This document shows, piece after piece, positions 7,218-13,693 of a stretch of 21,351 nt of DNA (its first letter is position 1; every line of letters starts with the position of its first letter). Under the pieces are notes generated by a model. The model saw only the letters and a list, made by a program, of their open reading frames with translations, was not told the DNA's origin and made no database searches. Source of the DNA: UBA8752 sp964223495 (GTDB taxonomy: Bacteria > Bacteroidota > Bacteroidia > Flavobacteriales_D > Sanyastnellaceae). Both the position numbers and the translations under genes were made by a program. The stretch spans positions 1-21,351 of the forward strand of contig CAXQGL010000075.1 of assembly GCA_964223495.1 (NCBI GenBank), written 5' to 3'.

Positions 7218-8813
7218 GTGTGGACTTCCGTTACCATACATCCACGCCATCAATTGACCTCAAAGTCTGTAGAGGTCGCCGTCCTGCCGAGGATGGGGGA
7301 CCTGCAGTTCACGCCTGGGCAGTTCGTCGTCCTTGAGCTGTCCATCGACAACAAACCGCGGCGCAGCGCATTTTCCGTCGTCAGGAAAGAAGGCAAGGGG
7401 TTGATCCTGGGTGTCAAGCTTCGTGGCGAAGGCGGGATCTCTGCCATGCTCAACGAATTGACCGAACCGGTCAAGGCCACCATGGCGGGGCCGTTTGGCA
7501 CCTTCGCCCTCAATCCCCACTACGACGAGCACATTTTCGTGACCGGTGGCAGTGGCATCACCCCGGTGCGCAGCCTGCTCGACACACTGTTCGACAGTCA
7601 GAATGTTCCCACCATCATCTACGCGAATGCATCTCCGGAAGAGGCCATGTATGGCGCCTCTTTCCGGAAACTCCACGAGCGCGGTTACATACGGTTGGTT
7701 GAAGTCTTCGACCGGAAAATCAAGGAGGCCATATCCTCGGAAGCGAATCCGGATGCGGCATATTATGTCTGCGGTCCACCGGGCTTGGTGAATGCCACCT
7801 TGGGGCATCTCGAAAACCTCAACGTACCTGAAGCGCGCATCACCACGGAGAAGTATGGGCTGGACATGGGCCAGATCGCGAACGGACCGAAGGATTTCTA
7901 CTGGCAGGGGTGGTGGCGTAAAAAGACGAAGGTCACGGCGCACCATGGATTGAGCATGCTGCATGCGGCAAGACACCAAGGTCTTGCGATTCCAAGTGCC
8001 TGCGAAGTAGGAGTCTGCGGAGCCTGCGAAGTCCACCTGAGATCGGGTCGGGTCCTGTGCGGCATGCAGGAGGAAGGCCCGGGGTCCAATATCCTATCCT
8101 GCATCAGCCAACCCCTCGATGGGCCGCCGCCCGTCATCAGTCCGGCACGGCGTGGACGGGCGGAAATCGTCAGCTTGGCCCTGATCATCGGAGCGCTCTC
8201 ATTGGGCTTCTGGAATTTCCCGCCAGGAAGCGGTTGGAAGGCGAAGGGGCCCATGAACACTTCACACGAAGGACTCGAATGCAATGCCTGCCACAAGGAG
8301 GCACCGGGAACATTGCGGCAGCAATTGGGACACAATGCCCGAACCCTGATGGGACTCCACGGACACGACTGGGTTGCCGTGGGATTTGCACCCGTCGACA
8401 ACGCGGCCTGCATCGATTGTCACGACAGACCAGATGACCGTCACCCCGTCTCGCGTTTCCTCGAGCCGCGTTTCGCGGAACAGCGCGCTAACCTGTCCGT
8501 GCACGAGTGCAACGGTTGCCATGGCGAGCACAATGGGGTACGGGTCGCCAACACCGGAGCGGAGTTCTGCCAACAGTGCCATACCGACATGGAGGTCTCC
8601 TTCGACCCGATCAGACCGAGTCATGCCGAACTGCTGGAGTCGGACTCATGGGAAACCTGTATGCAATGCCACGACTTCCATGGGAACCATATTGCGGAAG
8701 TTCCACTTAATCTGAGCGAGGCCATCGAAACCGAAGCCATCCTGCACTATCTCGACGGCGGCCCCGATCCGTACAGCGAAAACAAGACGAGTACAGCCGA
8801 ATCCACACCATGA
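7218..8813 (+). CDS. FAD/NAD(P) reductase - [2Fe-2S] - TM - pentaheme cytochrome c fusion
   Basis: A single 531-residue chain with redox modules on both sides of the membrane. Residues 1-220 are a PaaE/Hmp-like ferredoxin reductase: FTPGQFVVLE, RRSAFSV (flavin region), GPFGTF, GGSGITP (110-116) and CGPPG (185-189) for NAD(P)H. Residues about 237-300 are a plant-type ferredoxin with C262, C267, C270 and C295. Basic RRGR (311-314) precedes one TM helix (about 316-334), giving N-in topology. The periplasmic part has five CxxCH sites (355, 398, 431, 451, 481) plus many spare His for axial ligands. The start is GTG (7218-7220); no in-frame ATG precedes it, and starting at Met26 would cut off the first FNR strands. 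It should move electrons from NAD(P)H outward. The next gene starts within its stop (ATGA). Confidence 0.88.
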   Translation: MWTSVTIHPRHQLTSKSVEVAVLPRMGDLQFTPGQFVVLELSIDNKPRRSAFSVVRKEGKGLILGVKLRGEGGISAMLNELTEPVKATMAGPFGTFALNPHYDEHIFVTGGSGITPVRSLLDTLFDSQNVPTIIYANASPEEAMYGASFRKLHERGYIRLVEVFDRKIKEAISSEANPDAAYYVCGPPGLVNATLGHLENLNVPEARITTEKYGLDMGQIANGPKDFYWQGWWRKKTKVTAHHGLSMLHAARHQGLAIPSACEVGVCGACEVHLRSGRVLCGMQEEGPGSNILSCISQPLDGPPPVISPARRGRAEIVSLALIIGALSLGFWNFPPGSGWKAKGPMNTSHEGLECNACHKEAPGTLRQQLGHNARTLMGLHGHDWVAVGFAPVDNAACIDCHDRPDDRHPVSRFLEPRFAEQRANLSVHECNGCHGEHNGVRVANTGAEFCQQCHTDMEVSFDPIRPSHAELLESDSWETCMQCHDFHGNHIAEVPLNLSEAIETEAILHYLDGGPDPYSENKTSTAESTP

Positions 8814-9982
8814 TCCGAGCCATCCTTCTGGGCACCGCCCTGCTGCCTGCACTTTGCCACGCCGCATCCTCATCCCTCGAGGGGGACACCACCCTCGTCC
8901 TCGATACGGAGCTCCGCGTCCGTTCCGAATGGCGCGACGGATACCGGCTCTCTTCCACTCCGGATGAGGAAGGCACACTCACCACGGTACAACGAAGCAG
9001 AATCGGCATCAGTGGCGGTTGGGACCGACTGTCGTTCAAAGCGCAGTTGCAGGATGTCCGTGTATACGGTCAGCCAGGGGGCAACACCCAGGGCAACATC
9101 GCCGTTGCCGAAGCGTGGGGAGCCTACCGGTTCAATCCTGCGCTGTCGGTCAAGGTGGGACGCCAGATGGTGGACTTCGATGGAGGGCGCGTGGTCGGTG
9201 CCGCCAACTGGGCCAATCCCGGCAGGTTCCTCGATGGCATCCGCCTCGACCGACAGGGCACGGCGAGCCGGACTTCCATCCTCTATACATGGGACGAGTT
9301 GGCCGAGACCCAGCGCTTCATTGCCCACCACGAGTGGTTTCGGGAACGCCACAGGCTGGCCCTGTTCTCCTTCGACCAATCGAGCAATACGGAGCTGCAG
9401 GCCTTCACCACGGGCGCGACATGGCAGTGGAACCCCAACGACACCTGGACCATCCGAACGGAAGGTCACCTGCAGTGGCAGGAAGGCGATGGGTCCGGTC
9501 ATTTGATCGCCTCCGAGGCTGCACGCAAGGCAGAAAACGGGAGCGTGTGGAAAATTGGGGGCGACATGCTCTCCGACCTTCAATCAGGACAAGCCTTCCA
9601 GCCATTGTTGGGAACGAACCACAAATTCTACGGTTGGATGGATCACTTCTATGTCGGTGCATTCACCAATGGTCTGACCGATCTGCGCCTGACGAGGCAG
9701 TTCCCCATCCATGGACCGCGAATGCAGGCCGGAGCCACTGCCCATCATTTCCGCACATACGGAGGCGGTGACCTGCTGGGCAATGAACTGGATCTTTGGT
9801 TGACCGGCAAGGAACAAGAGGGCATCCGCTGGTTCGTGGGATGGTCCGTATTCGATCCGACCACCACCCATGTGGTGCGTCAGGGCAACCTTCCAGTCGA
9901 ATCCATTGAGGCCGCCGCCAGCCGGATCCAACAATGGGGATGGATATCCATCCAAATCAACCCTTCCATCGCACTCAAATGA
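8810..9982 (+). CDS. alginate-export-family outer-membrane beta-barrel
   Basis: A 390-residue exported protein. Residues 1-18 are a Sec signal peptide (MIRAILLGTALLPALCHA). The mature part has alternating amphipathic strands and matches the Alginate_exp/AlgE-like family by eye: AEAWGAYRF, VKVGRQMVDFDGGRVVG and GRFLDGIRLDRQ in the first half, and GTNHKFYGWMDHFYVG with GLTDLRL later. In Bacteroidota these are outer-membrane porins of mostly unknown substrate; alginate transport should not be assumed. It overlaps gene A by four bases (ATGA) and the next gene by four. In this context it may admit a substrate or ion for the redox system or form part of an outer-membrane complex. No heme motif is present. 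Confidence 0.82.
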   Translation: MIRAILLGTALLPALCHAASSSLEGDTTLVLDTELRVRSEWRDGYRLSSTPDEEGTLTTVQRSRIGISGGWDRLSFKAQLQDVRVYGQPGGNTQGNIAVAEAWGAYRFNPALSVKVGRQMVDFDGGRVVGAANWANPGRFLDGIRLDRQGTASRTSILYTWDELAETQRFIAHHEWFRERHRLALFSFDQSSNTELQAFTTGATWQWNPNDTWTIRTEGHLQWQEGDGSGHLIASEAARKAENGSVWKIGGDMLSDLQSGQAFQPLLGTNHKFYGWMDHFYVGAFTNGLTDLRLTRQFPIHGPRMQAGATAHHFRTYGGGDLLGNELDLWLTGKEQEGIRWFVGWSVFDPTTTHVVRQGNLPVESIEAAASRIQQWGWISIQINPSIALK

Positions 9983-10818
9983 AAACGCCGAGCAGACCCC
10001 TGCAATTCTGGACCATCACCGTGCTGAGCGGGGCAGCCCTCCTCACCTACCTGTTCGCCACGGCACCCGTTCCCCTCTACACGGGAAAAGCGGAACGCGT
10101 GACGATGTCCACGGAGGAGGCCCTGACCCTGCTCGCCCATGAGAACGACGTGACCCGGACCCTGTTCACCAAGGCCATCGTCGGAAAGGGCAAGGCACAG
10201 GGCTTGACATTCAGTGAGGAATGGGCGAAACAAGATGTCATCGCAGGTCCCTTGCCGGCCTTGTTCCTCAGGGGCGTGGCGCGGCACCTTGCCGACACCG
10301 AAGTTCCCTTGAGCCTGTTCCTCGGTTCGGACTTCCCCATCGAAGGGGCCAACCTGTTCGAAGGCAGGCAGGCCGAGGAGTTCGCCGCCATGCGTTTGGA
10401 TTCCCTGCCCAAACATTTCCTGGATGGGGATTCCAACAGCCATGTCAGCATGTTTCCCGATTTCGCCGGAGCAGCGCCCTGTGTGAATTGCCACAATGCG
10501 CACGAGCGGTCTCCCAAGTCCGATTGGGCCATGGGCGACATCATGGGCGCCACGACATGGGCCTACCCGAGCGACTCCGTGACCACGGATGAGTTCATGG
10601 CCATGCTCGATGCTTACCGTGCGGGTGTCTCCGTCGTCTGGTCGGACTACCTCGCAGAGCTGGACCAGATGCAACCGGATACCAAACCCGCCGTCGGAAA
10701 TGATTGGCCTTCGGCCGGCCTGTTCATTCCAGACCACGCTACCCTCCGCGATTCCATCGACAACCTCGCCGGTCCACACATCCTCTCGCAACTCGCCCGG
10801 CACACCACCCGCAAATGA
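9979..10818 (+). CDS. membrane-anchored mono-heme c protein, DUF3365/Tll0287-like
   Basis: A 279-residue protein with an N-terminal helix (about 10-27) that serves as an uncleaved anchor or signal. The rest is a periplasmic Tll0287-like domain: AHENDVTRTLFTKAIV (53-68), AGPLPALFLR (89-98), LGSDFPI (115-121), then one c-heme site CVNCH (168-172) followed by NAHERSPKSDW and MGDIMGATTW. The order of these blocks is typical of DUF3365. Such domains occur alone or in heme-based sensors, so the protein could be an electron carrier or a redox/gas sensor for the operon. The start is ATG 9979, inside the stop of the barrel gene (ATGA); the frame is open to 9934 but that would overlap the barrel by 49 bases. 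Confidence 0.85.
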   Translation: MKTPSRPLQFWTITVLSGAALLTYLFATAPVPLYTGKAERVTMSTEEALTLLAHENDVTRTLFTKAIVGKGKAQGLTFSEEWAKQDVIAGPLPALFLRGVARHLADTEVPLSLFLGSDFPIEGANLFEGRQAEEFAAMRLDSLPKHFLDGDSNSHVSMFPDFAGAAPCVNCHNAHERSPKSDWAMGDIMGATTWAYPSDSVTTDEFMAMLDAYRAGVSVVWSDYLAELDQMQPDTKPAVGNDWPSAGLFIPDHATLRDSIDNLAGPHILSQLARHTTRK

Positions 10819-11273
10819 GACGCTGGTCCCGATACTTCACCTGGATGGCCGCGGGCATCCTCATCGCAAATACGGCAATGGGTGCAGAGGATTGGGACCT
10901 GCTCAGCTTCCAAATGGACGATGTGTATCGGGTGGCCTCGGGAATCCTCATCATGTCCCTCGTCCTGTTCCAATGGGGCCTCACCCTTGGTCGGGTCATT
11001 TTTCAGCGGACGGGAAGCCAATGGGGCCGTTGGATCGATTGGCACCTTCGCTCGGCCATCCTACTGCCTTTTGCATTGCTCGCCCACAGCCTCACCTTGG
11101 GCTGGGGCCTTCTGGGGGCACTTCCGCTGATGTTGCTCGGCGCCGCATACTTCGGCTCCCTGATGAATGGACACGAGAAAATCAAGGAATACCTGCCCTA
11201 CCACGTGGGACTCTCGGCATTGACCCTGGCCCTTGCCCTCATCCACATCTATACGGTGTTGATATTCCGTTGA
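10815..11273 (+). CDS. small diheme-b membrane protein (ferric-reductase/cytochrome-b-like helices)
   Basis: A 152-residue integral membrane protein with about four helices (roughly 8-24, 37-61, 77-113 in two parts, 128-150). Two helices each carry a pair of His exactly 14 residues apart: H77 and H91, H130 and H144. This H-x13-H pair in two helices is how bc1-type cytochrome b and the NOX/ferric-reductase superfamily stack two b hemes across a membrane. I recognise no specific family. It starts within the stop of the DUF3365 gene (ATGA at 10815) and ends four bases before the convergent rsfS stop. It would give the membrane-crossing step that the fusion protein lacks, since that protein has only one TM helix and no b heme. 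Confidence 0.78.
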   Translation: MRRWSRYFTWMAAGILIANTAMGAEDWDLLSFQMDDVYRVASGILIMSLVLFQWGLTLGRVIFQRTGSQWGRWIDWHLRSAILLPFALLAHSLTLGWGLLGALPLMLLGAAYFGSLMNGHEKIKEYLPYHVGLSALTLALALIHIYTVLIFR

Positions 11274-11277
11274 AGCG

Positions 11278-11748
11278 TCAGTACTCGGGAAAATCCTCAG
11301 GATCGGGCCCTTGATCATGCGCATCGGGCAGCATCTGCTGTGGCGCATCCGCCCACAGTTCCTCCAGACCATAATGCCCCCTCCAATCCTTGTGGAAGAT
11401 GTGGACCACCACATCGGCGTAATCCAACAGCGCCCATTGTCCTCCGCGCAATCCCTGTTTCATCCAAGGAGATTCATCGTGGACCTTTTCAGTGAATTCC
11501 TCCACACTGCGCGCAATGGCCTCGACCTGGGTGTTGGATTGACCCTCACAAATGATGAATCGGGCAGCGACGCTGTTCTGGATGGACTGGAAATCCACGA
11601 TGCAGATGCCCTTTCCCTTGACCTCCTGGATGCCCTCCACAATCGTGGTGACAAGGGCATCGGTGGAGGGGCCATCCGTGCGCTCGGGAACCTCACGGGG
11701 CGAGGTTGCATAAGTCCGTGGATCGGGTTGTGCTTGTGGTTCTTCCAC
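11278..11748 (-). CDS. rsfS: ribosomal silencing factor RsfS
   Basis: Binds L14 on the large subunit and blocks subunit joining under nutrient limitation. The 156-residue product has the RsfS core: VEGIQEVKGKGICIVD, FIICEGQSNTQVEAIA and the characteristic WALLDYADVVVHIF followed by YGLEELW. The start appears to be GTG (11746-11748), as there is no ATG before the domain. That gives an N-terminal extension of about 28 residues rich in Pro and Glu, and an acidic tail (HDQGPDPEDFPEY). It is divergent from birA by about 20 bases and convergent with the redox operon. In many Bacteroidota rsfS directly precedes ftsH; here the operon separates them. Confidence 0.93.
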   Translation of the reverse strand: MEEPQAQPDPRTYATSPREVPERTDGPSTDALVTTIVEGIQEVKGKGICIVDFQSIQNSVAARFIICEGQSNTQVEAIARSVEEFTEKVHDESPWMKQGLRGGQWALLDYADVVVHIFHKDWRGHYGLEELWADAPQQMLPDAHDQGPDPEDFPEY

Positions 11749-11753
11749 CGTGC

Positions 11754-11764
11754 GCTAAAATAGC
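11754..11764. promoter_or_regulatory. palindrome with candidate -7 box between rsfS and birA
   Basis: GCTAAAATAGC is symmetric (GCTA / TAGC around AAA) and occupies most of the 20 bases between two divergent start codons. On the minus strand it contains TATTTTAG (11755-11762), a 7/8 match to TAnnTTTG, ending six bases before the rsfS GTG. On the plus strand TAAAATAG is a poorer match, five bases before the birA GTG. I see no -33 element for either. If real, the transcripts would be nearly leaderless. Confidence 0.3.
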
Positions 11765-11768
11765 CCCC

Positions 11769-12593
11769 GTGGAGGACCCGCACACAGCCGCCCTGCAACC
11801 CTTGTCCGATGCGTTCGGAGCAGCCCCCGATTCGTGCACGAGGGAGGGCCGCTGGACGCTCTGTGCGTGGCGGGAAACGGACAGCACGAACTCCCGTGCC
11901 CTTCAAGCCTTGCGGTCGGCACCGAATGCCTCCTTGGACCACGTGGCCCTCACCGTGGACCGCCAGACCGCAGGAAGGGGACAACAACATCGGCAGTGGT
12001 CCCAAGCCTCCGACCGCGACATCGCACTGACCCTCATCCTGACCCGGAATCTCCCGTCAGCATCACCCTTCGCACTGAACCTTGCCGTGAGCCTCGCAGC
12101 ATTGGAGGCCATTGAAGCGGCCTTGCACCAGATCCGGGGTGACGCCCTGCAGATCAAATGGCCCAACGACATCTTCTGGAAGGGGCGAAAGGCCGGAGGC
12201 ATCCTCATCGAAAACAGCTGGCGCGGTGCCCGGTGGTCGTCTTCCGTGATCGGCATCGGAATCAACTTGGAAGGCCAGCCTGCCTTCCCGAATGCCACGC
12301 GGCTGCTCAGTCCCGACGAAGTGGATTCGGATACGGTCTCGAACCTGCGTTCGGCAATCCTGGACCGAACTGAACACCGGCTGTCCGAAATGGGGCATCC
12401 GGAAGCACTGCTGCAGCAGTTCCATCAAAGGCTCTACGGCTGGGGCCAAGCCCAACGCTGGCAGCTCGACGGCACGCTGGTCAGCGGGGTCCTCGAGTCC
12501 ATCGACCTTGAAGGGCGCCTGTGCGTATCCTCCGGGGGCCGACAACAATGCTTCTCACCGGGAGAAGTCGGCTGGCTTGGTTTGGAGCCCTGA
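11769..12593 (+). CDS. birA: biotin--[acetyl-CoA-carboxylase] ligase
   Basis: Activates biotin to biotinyl-AMP and attaches it to the biotin carboxyl carrier protein of acetyl-CoA carboxylase, in the cytoplasm. The 274-residue product has the catalytic domain only, without the DNA-binding HTH of E. coli BirA, as is usual in Bacteroidota. Key motifs: RETDSTNSRA (35-44), TAGRGQQHRQW (67-77, a variant of GRGRRGRxW), LQIKWPNDIFWKGRKAGGIL (128-147), and IGIGINL (161-167), followed by a small C-terminal SH3-like domain. I chose GTG 11769; the frame is open to an ATG at 11706, but that would overlap the divergent rsfS start. It converges on the SRPBCC gene with a 15-base gap. Confidence 0.92.
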   Translation: MEDPHTAALQPLSDAFGAAPDSCTREGRWTLCAWRETDSTNSRALQALRSAPNASLDHVALTVDRQTAGRGQQHRQWSQASDRDIALTLILTRNLPSASPFALNLAVSLAALEAIEAALHQIRGDALQIKWPNDIFWKGRKAGGILIENSWRGARWSSSVIGIGINLEGQPAFPNATRLLSPDEVDSDTVSNLRSAILDRTEHRLSEMGHPEALLQQFHQRLYGWGQAQRWQLDGTLVSGVLESIDLEGRLCVSSGGRQQCFSPGEVGWLGLEP

Positions 12594-12608
12594 ACATCCG
12601 CGTTGCCC

Positions 12609-13016
12609 TCAGGCTCCGCCGAACTTGTTCTGGACCGCTCCGGCAATGTGTTGGAACAGGGCCTCCAAGGGCTTCTGCGCCATCATCCGAAGAAAGGGAT
12701 TGAGTTCTGCCTCACACACCACGGAAGCCCGGGAGCCAGCACCCTCCGCAGACACGAGCAGGTCCAGATGGAAAGGAAAGGGCGCCCCTCCGCCCTGCAA
12801 CCGCAGGACATCTCCCTCAAATGCGGGAGCAGTCCGCGTCAGCCGAATCTCCAGCCCACCTTGGATCTTGAACGACACCTCGTCCTCGGACCCCGAAAAC
12901 CCCTTGACCTTGTCCTCGGGCAACAGGGGTTCCATATTCCGCAAATCAGAGAGGTGTTCCCGCAGTTCAGCCGCGTCCACCGGCACTGTGACTTCACGGC
13001 TGCGGATTTCCGTCAT
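12609..13016 (-). CDS. SRPBCC (START-like) family protein linked to pyrE
   Basis: A 135-residue soluble protein of the SRPBCC/Bet v1-like fold (polyketide cyclase or lipid/hydrophobic-ligand-binding class). Visible features are REVTVPVDAAELREHLSD near the N-terminus, MEPLLPEDKVKGF, and a long C-terminal helix preceded by LNPFLRMMAQKPLEALF. A very similar uncharacterised protein sits beside pyrE in many Bacteroidota, from memory of that neighbourhood. Its ATG overlaps the pyrE stop (ATGA at 13013-13016), so the two are co-translated. The function is unknown; a link to pyrimidine synthesis is suggested only by gene order. Confidence 0.82.
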   Translation of the reverse strand: MTEIRSREVTVPVDAAELREHLSDLRNMEPLLPEDKVKGFSGSEDEVSFKIQGGLEIRLTRTAPAFEGDVLRLQGGGAPFPFHLDLLVSAEGAGSRASVVCEAELNPFLRMMAQKPLEALFQHIAGAVQNKFGGA

Positions 13017-13693
13017 TCGGTTACGCCGTCATTGGGTACCGCCTCTTCGAATTGGCGGCTCCAGGCCGCGGCATCCTCCCGCCAGCGCATGAGGGCCTTC
13101 GCTTGGGCCTCGGTCAGGTATTCACGCTGGGCCGCCTCGGAAATCATCGTCGGGTAATCACTCAAGGTCTCCAGGGGGCATCCGGCCGCGGCAAAATTGT
13201 CCGCAGCCAAATTGAATCCATACGTGAAGATGGCGACCATGCCCTTGACCTCGAGCCCTTCGGCGCGCAGGGCCTCCACTGCGGAAAGGCTCGATTTGCC
13301 GGTGCTGATGAGGTCCTCGATGACGACCACATTCCGGGCCTTGCCGAGATCGCCTTCCACGCGGTTGCCCTTGCCATGGCCCTTGGCCTCTCCCCTCACA
13401 TAGCAGAACGGCAGCCCCAATTCGTGGGCCACATAAGCACCCCATGCGATGCCACCGGTCGCCACACCGGCGATCATATCCGGCTTCACATGCATGGATT
13501 CCACCACTGCACACATCTGCTGACGGATGTGGGTCCGGACGGAGGGGTGGCTCAATGCCATGCGGTTGTCGCAATAAATCGGGGATCGCAATCCCGAGGC
13601 CCAAGTGAACGGATCTTCGGGCGACAATTGAATCGCCTTGATGCGCAACAGGGATTCCGCTACTTTCCGGCGCTCATCCAACGAAAGAGACAT
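13013..13693 (-). CDS. pyrE: orotate phosphoribosyltransferase
   Basis: Joins orotate to PRPP to make OMP in de novo pyrimidine synthesis. The 226-residue product has the PRPP-binding motif VVVIEDLISTGKS (122-134), the substrate segment FTWASGLRSPIYCDNR (29-44), and the flexible catalytic loop around RGEAKGHGKGN (100-110). The start at ATG 13691-13693 (MSLSLDERRKVAESLL) aligns with the normal family N-terminus; the frame is open to 13801 but the added residues are not family-like. Its start codon overlaps that of the divergent Nudix gene in the tetranucleotide CATG. A candidate -7 box lies four bases upstream. It ends in a four-base overlap with the SRPBCC gene. Confidence 0.95.
   Translation of the reverse strand: MSLSLDERRKVAESLLRIKAIQLSPEDPFTWASGLRSPIYCDNRMALSHPSVRTHIRQQMCAVVESMHVKPDMIAGVATGGIAWGAYVAHELGLPFCYVRGEAKGHGKGNRVEGDLGKARNVVVIEDLISTGKSSLSAVEALRAEGLEVKGMVAIFTYGFNLAADNFAAAGCPLETLSDYPTMISEAAQREYLTEAQAKALMRWREDAAAWSRQFEEAVPNDGVTE

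Noticed and set aside
7157..7336. Upstream ATG in another frame as a start for the redox fusion, implying a frameshift
   Set aside because: The residues in that frame do not resemble an FNR N-terminus, and the GTG at 7218 already gives a complete first strand.
8810..11273. MtrAB/PioAB-type porin-cytochrome conduit
   Set aside because: The multiheme domain is anchored to the inner membrane and has only five hemes, so it cannot thread an outer-membrane barrel as MtrA does; only a looser functional analogy is kept.
7218..11273. Mobile element carrying the redox operon
   Set aside because: No transposase, integrase, terminal repeat or target duplication was seen at either edge.
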